Below are positions 6,740-8,574 of a DNA stretch of 8,574 nt, one piece after another (the first letter of the stretch is position 1; every line of letters begins with the position of its first letter). Below the pieces are notes generated by a model. The model was not told where the DNA came from. It saw nothing but the letters and a program-made list of their open reading frames with translations, and ran no database searches. The position numbers and the translations under genes are program-made. The stretch comes from Acidobacteriota bacterium (lineage in GTDB: Bacteria; Acidobacteriota; Aminicenantia; Aminicenantales; Aminicenantaceae). The stretch spans positions 1 to 8,574 of the forward strand of contig JAUWSR010000157.1 in the NCBI GenBank assembly GCA_030609975.1, given 5' to 3'.

Positions 6740-8161
6740 ATGAAAAAAATTGGGATTTTACTTACATTTTTTTTCATTTTAAGTTTAGTTTCAAGCCTTC
6801 CCGCGAGAGAGACAGAAAAGAACGACCTGCAGGAATTGATGAATCAGATCCTCAGGGAAAAATTTGACATCATCCTGCCTCAAGTCATGCGGGAGAACAA
6901 TGTCGACATGTGGATTCAGGTATTCAGAGAAGGAAATCCCGATCCCCTATCGTCTAACCTGGGAAGCAAATCCGGGGTTTTCATTTACACCGACCGAGGG
7001 GGAGACAGGATTGAAAGGGCGGTTTTTGGCCACACTTCGGATTTGATACAAGAATGTGGAGCCTATGATATCATCGCCAAACCCAAGTTCAGCTTCCCTT
7101 TAACGGCCTTTCCAGAATACAGAGTACCTTTGGGGGATTTTTACAGAATGGGAGGTACCGAGTGGCCGGGAGGACCAAAAACTGAGTTGGACTTCAGATT
7201 TAAGGGCGTTGGTAAATTTGTTGCCGAACGCAACCCCAAACGGATTGCTGTCAATTATTTGGAAAAGTTGGGATCCCCCGTGTTGTATGAGATCCCACGT
7301 TTGCGTTCCGACGGCATTTCGTACACAGACTACAACCTGCTGGTCAAAGCTCTCGGTGATAAATATACCGAAAGAATCGTCTCCGCGGAATTTGTGATCA
7401 CGGATTTTTTATCCAGACCGGTGAAAAGCGAAATTGTGCTCTACAAAAGAATCCGTGAAAAACTCGCAAAATCATTTGAGAGACAGTTTAATTCCATCAT
7501 ACCCGGCAAGACCAGATTCGGCGATCTCGATGGGCCCCGTTCTGTCGTGGACAAGGATGGAAATCGTCATGGTCGTAATTATATTCTCCAAAGAGGCGAT
7601 TTGATCTGTCTGGCAGGCGGCGATCAAAGCGGCGGCGATGTGGATCCCGATTGGGAGTTTGGAAATTTCCATGAAGTCATATTTGTATACGGCTATATAC
7701 TCCGTGAAGGAGAGATCGAGCCGCCTCCCAAGATTAAGCGGGCCTGGGCCGATGTTTTGAAAGTCCGCAAGATCTTAGATAAAAATATTAGGTCAGGACG
7801 AACCGCTGGCGAAACCTTTGAAATACTCAAACAAAAGATCGAAGAAGCGGGATACATCTATGTCAATCGACAGATTTTCGACACAACTCAGGATCCTGCA
7901 ATAACCCAAGTCCCTCTCGACCTACATGCTGCCGCCGGAATATACCCGCCCAGGATAGGTCCTTTAGGGCCGGATTGGCAGCGGGAGATGAAGCTTCCAC
8001 TCAATCACCACTTCTATCAGGAATACTGGGTTTTTGTTCCCATGCCCGAATGGGGTGAGGGAAAATATCTGTCGATTCAACTGCATGATGGAGTGATCGC
8101 CACGGAAAACGGAGTCGAGTATTTCTCGCCACCGCCTCGTGAGATCCGACTGCTCAAGTAA
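6740..8161 (+). CDS. Secreted M24/creatinase-like protein, probably catalytically degenerate
   Basis: The protein has 473 residues with a Sec signal peptide (1-22, likely cleavage after LPA22). The N-terminal half matches creatinase/prolidase N-terminal domains ('LREKFDIILPQVMRENNVDMWIQ', then 'REGNPDPLSSNLGSKSGVFIYTDRGG' and RPVKSEIVLYKRI). The C-terminal half (about 235-470) follows the pita-bread M24 layout: 'LQRGDLICLAGGDQSGG' at 283-299 where active enzymes have GDLxxxDFG, YGYILREGE at 317-325, HAAAG at 396-400, and 'VPMPEWGEGKYLSIQLHDG' at 433-451. M24 enzymes bind two metals through Asp, Asp, His, Glu and Glu. By hand alignment the first Asp is Ala292, the second falls at Glu312 or Val313, the metal His is probably a Gln in ITQVP, and the last Glu is His449; only Glu428 seems kept. 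Peptidase activity is therefore doubtful despite clear relationship. A binding or structural role is possible. Confidence 0.85.
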   Translation: MKKIGILLTFFFILSLVSSLPARETEKNDLQELMNQILREKFDIILPQVMRENNVDMWIQVFREGNPDPLSSNLGSKSGVFIYTDRGGDRIERAVFGHTSDLIQECGAYDIIAKPKFSFPLTAFPEYRVPLGDFYRMGGTEWPGGPKTELDFRFKGVGKFVAERNPKRIAVNYLEKLGSPVLYEIPRLRSDGISYTDYNLLVKALGDKYTERIVSAEFVITDFLSRPVKSEIVLYKRIREKLAKSFERQFNSIIPGKTRFGDLDGPRSVVDKDGNRHGRNYILQRGDLICLAGGDQSGGDVDPDWEFGNFHEVIFVYGYILREGEIEPPPKIKRAWADVLKVRKILDKNIRSGRTAGETFEILKQKIEEAGYIYVNRQIFDTTQDPAITQVPLDLHAAAGIYPPRIGPLGPDWQREMKLPLNHHFYQEYWVFVPMPEWGEGKYLSIQLHDGVIATENGVEYFSPPPREIRLLK

Positions 8162-8178
8162 GACAAATCGAAACTCTG

Positions 8179-8197
8179 ATGTCATAAATTATGACAT
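8179..8197 (+). promoter_or_regulatory. Perfect 9-bp inverted repeat, candidate operator
   Basis: ATGTCATAAATTATGACAT is two perfect 9-bp arms around a single central base. It sits 17 nt after the M24-like stop and 91 nt upstream of the HTH gene start, just before a -35-like TTTACA. The size and symmetry suit a dimeric HTH regulator, most simply the XRE protein encoded next to it. A one-base loop and no U-tract make it unsuitable as a transcription terminator. Confidence 0.55.
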
Positions 8198-8201
8198 TCT
8201 A

Positions 8202-8230
8202 TTTACATATTAACCAACATTCTGTATTTT
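8202..8230 (+). promoter_or_regulatory. Probable sigma-70-type promoter of the HTH gene
   Basis: TTTACA (8202-8207, five of six consensus matches) and TATTTT (8225-8230, four of six) are separated by 17 nt in an AT-rich gap. A further TATAAA lies at 8230-8235 but is too far from TTTACA to pair with it. Transcription would start roughly 45-50 nt upstream of the HTH gene ATG. Confidence 0.45.
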
Positions 8231-8288
8231 ATAAATAGAGAATAAAAGCCTAGCTCACTTTTAAAAGCTAACAAACAAAGGTAACAAA

Positions 8289-8574
8289 ATGAATGCGATT
8301 GGGAAAAAAATTAAAACTATCCGGGAGTTGTCAGGACTTAGTCAACAACAACTCGCAGATTCCATGGGAATCTTACGTTCAACTCTTTCGCAGATAGAAA
8401 ATGGAGAACGAAGAACTTATTCTAGTGAACTCATTAAACTCTCTGGTATTTTTGGCGTTTCGGTTGATTATTTGCTAGACCTGGAGAAAGAAGTCGAAAT
8501 TACTATCTTGGAGGCGGAAAAAAAACAAAAAGAAAAGCCTGCAATTAGAATAAATGTCCCTCAAAAAAACCTGA
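8289..8574 (+). CDS. XRE-family HTH protein, possibly HTH-Panacea (DUF4065) antitoxin type, 3' truncated
   Basis: The frame runs from the ATG at 8289 (preceded by AAAGGT, a modest ribosome binding site) through 95 codons and is open at the window edge. Residues 4-63 form a Cro/C1-type HTH domain: IGKKIKTIREL, then LSQQQLADSMG (helix-turn-helix entry), 'STLSQIENGER' (recognition helix) and 'LIKLSGIFGVSVDYLL'. A charged linker rich in Lys and Glu (about 66-85) follows, then 'PAIRINVPQKNL'. As I remember them, HTH proteins that carry a downstream Panacea (DUF4065/SocA-like) domain have this linker and an 'IRISVPQKNLEKFKE' stretch. Panacea proteins act as antitoxins in PanAT toxin-antitoxin pairs. 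Since the domain itself is outside the window, that part is inference; a plain XRE regulator is the alternative. The gene is AT-richer than most of the window (67 of 180 bases G or C in 8281-8460). It is probably self-regulated through the inverted repeat upstream. Confidence 0.82.
   Translation, partial: MNAIGKKIKTIRELSGLSQQQLADSMGILRSTLSQIENGERRTYSSELIKLSGIFGVSVDYLLDLEKEVEITILEAEKKQKEKPAIRINVPQKNL

Noticed and set aside
8251..8270. TAGCT...AGCTA inverted repeat in the gap before the HTH gene.
   Set aside because: Five-bp arms in AT-rich DNA are expected by chance, and it lacks terminator or operator features comparable to the 9-bp palindrome.

Overview
The window looks like chromosomal DNA of a Gram-negative, heterotrophic bacterium of mixed GC content. 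The evidence is a set of exported hydrolases with Sec, Tat and lipoprotein signals and good AGGAGG-type ribosome binding sites. The mix (DUF885 peptidase, P1/DmpA peptidase, Tat metallophosphoesterase, secreted M24-like protein) recalls peptidase-rich Acidobacteriota or Candidatus Aminicenantes genomes. That taxonomic guess is inference from general familiarity; no rRNA or marker gene is present.

Layout, all genes on the + strand. Positions 2-628 hold the 3' end of a gene for a concanavalin A-like (jelly-roll) protein, cut by the window edge. Then comes a tight run whose gaps shrink from 35 to 26, 11, 5 and 1 nt: a secreted DUF885-type metallopeptidase (664-2307), a secreted autoprocessing P1/DmpA-family aminopeptidase (2334-3518), a Tat-exported calcineurin-like phosphoesterase with a C-terminal jelly-roll domain (3530-5071), a lipoprotein made of two gapless 72-residue repeats (5077-5619), and an exported protein resembling GT-A glycosyltransferases (5621-6631). 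After a 108-nt gap with a possible weak promoter comes a secreted M24/creatinase-like protein that has lost most metal ligands (6740-8161). A 127-nt AT-rich gap then holds a perfect 9-bp inverted repeat and a promoter-like sequence. The last gene (8289 to the edge) encodes an XRE-family HTH protein whose linker resembles HTH-Panacea (DUF4065) antitoxin-type proteins.

How the genes may work together: all five genes from 664 to 6631 carry export signals and are probably co-transcribed, so their products should meet outside the cytoplasm. Two are peptidases, one is a phosphoesterase, and the last two have no assigned function. The simplest reading is an envelope or extracellular peptide-processing cluster with unknown partners. 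The M24-like protein is also exported and is likely a non-catalytic relative of Xaa-Pro aminopeptidases. The HTH gene is a separate, lower-GC accessory unit. No tRNA, rRNA, CRISPR array, insertion sequence or convincing intrinsic terminator was seen, and no stretch over 300 bases lacks a gene.
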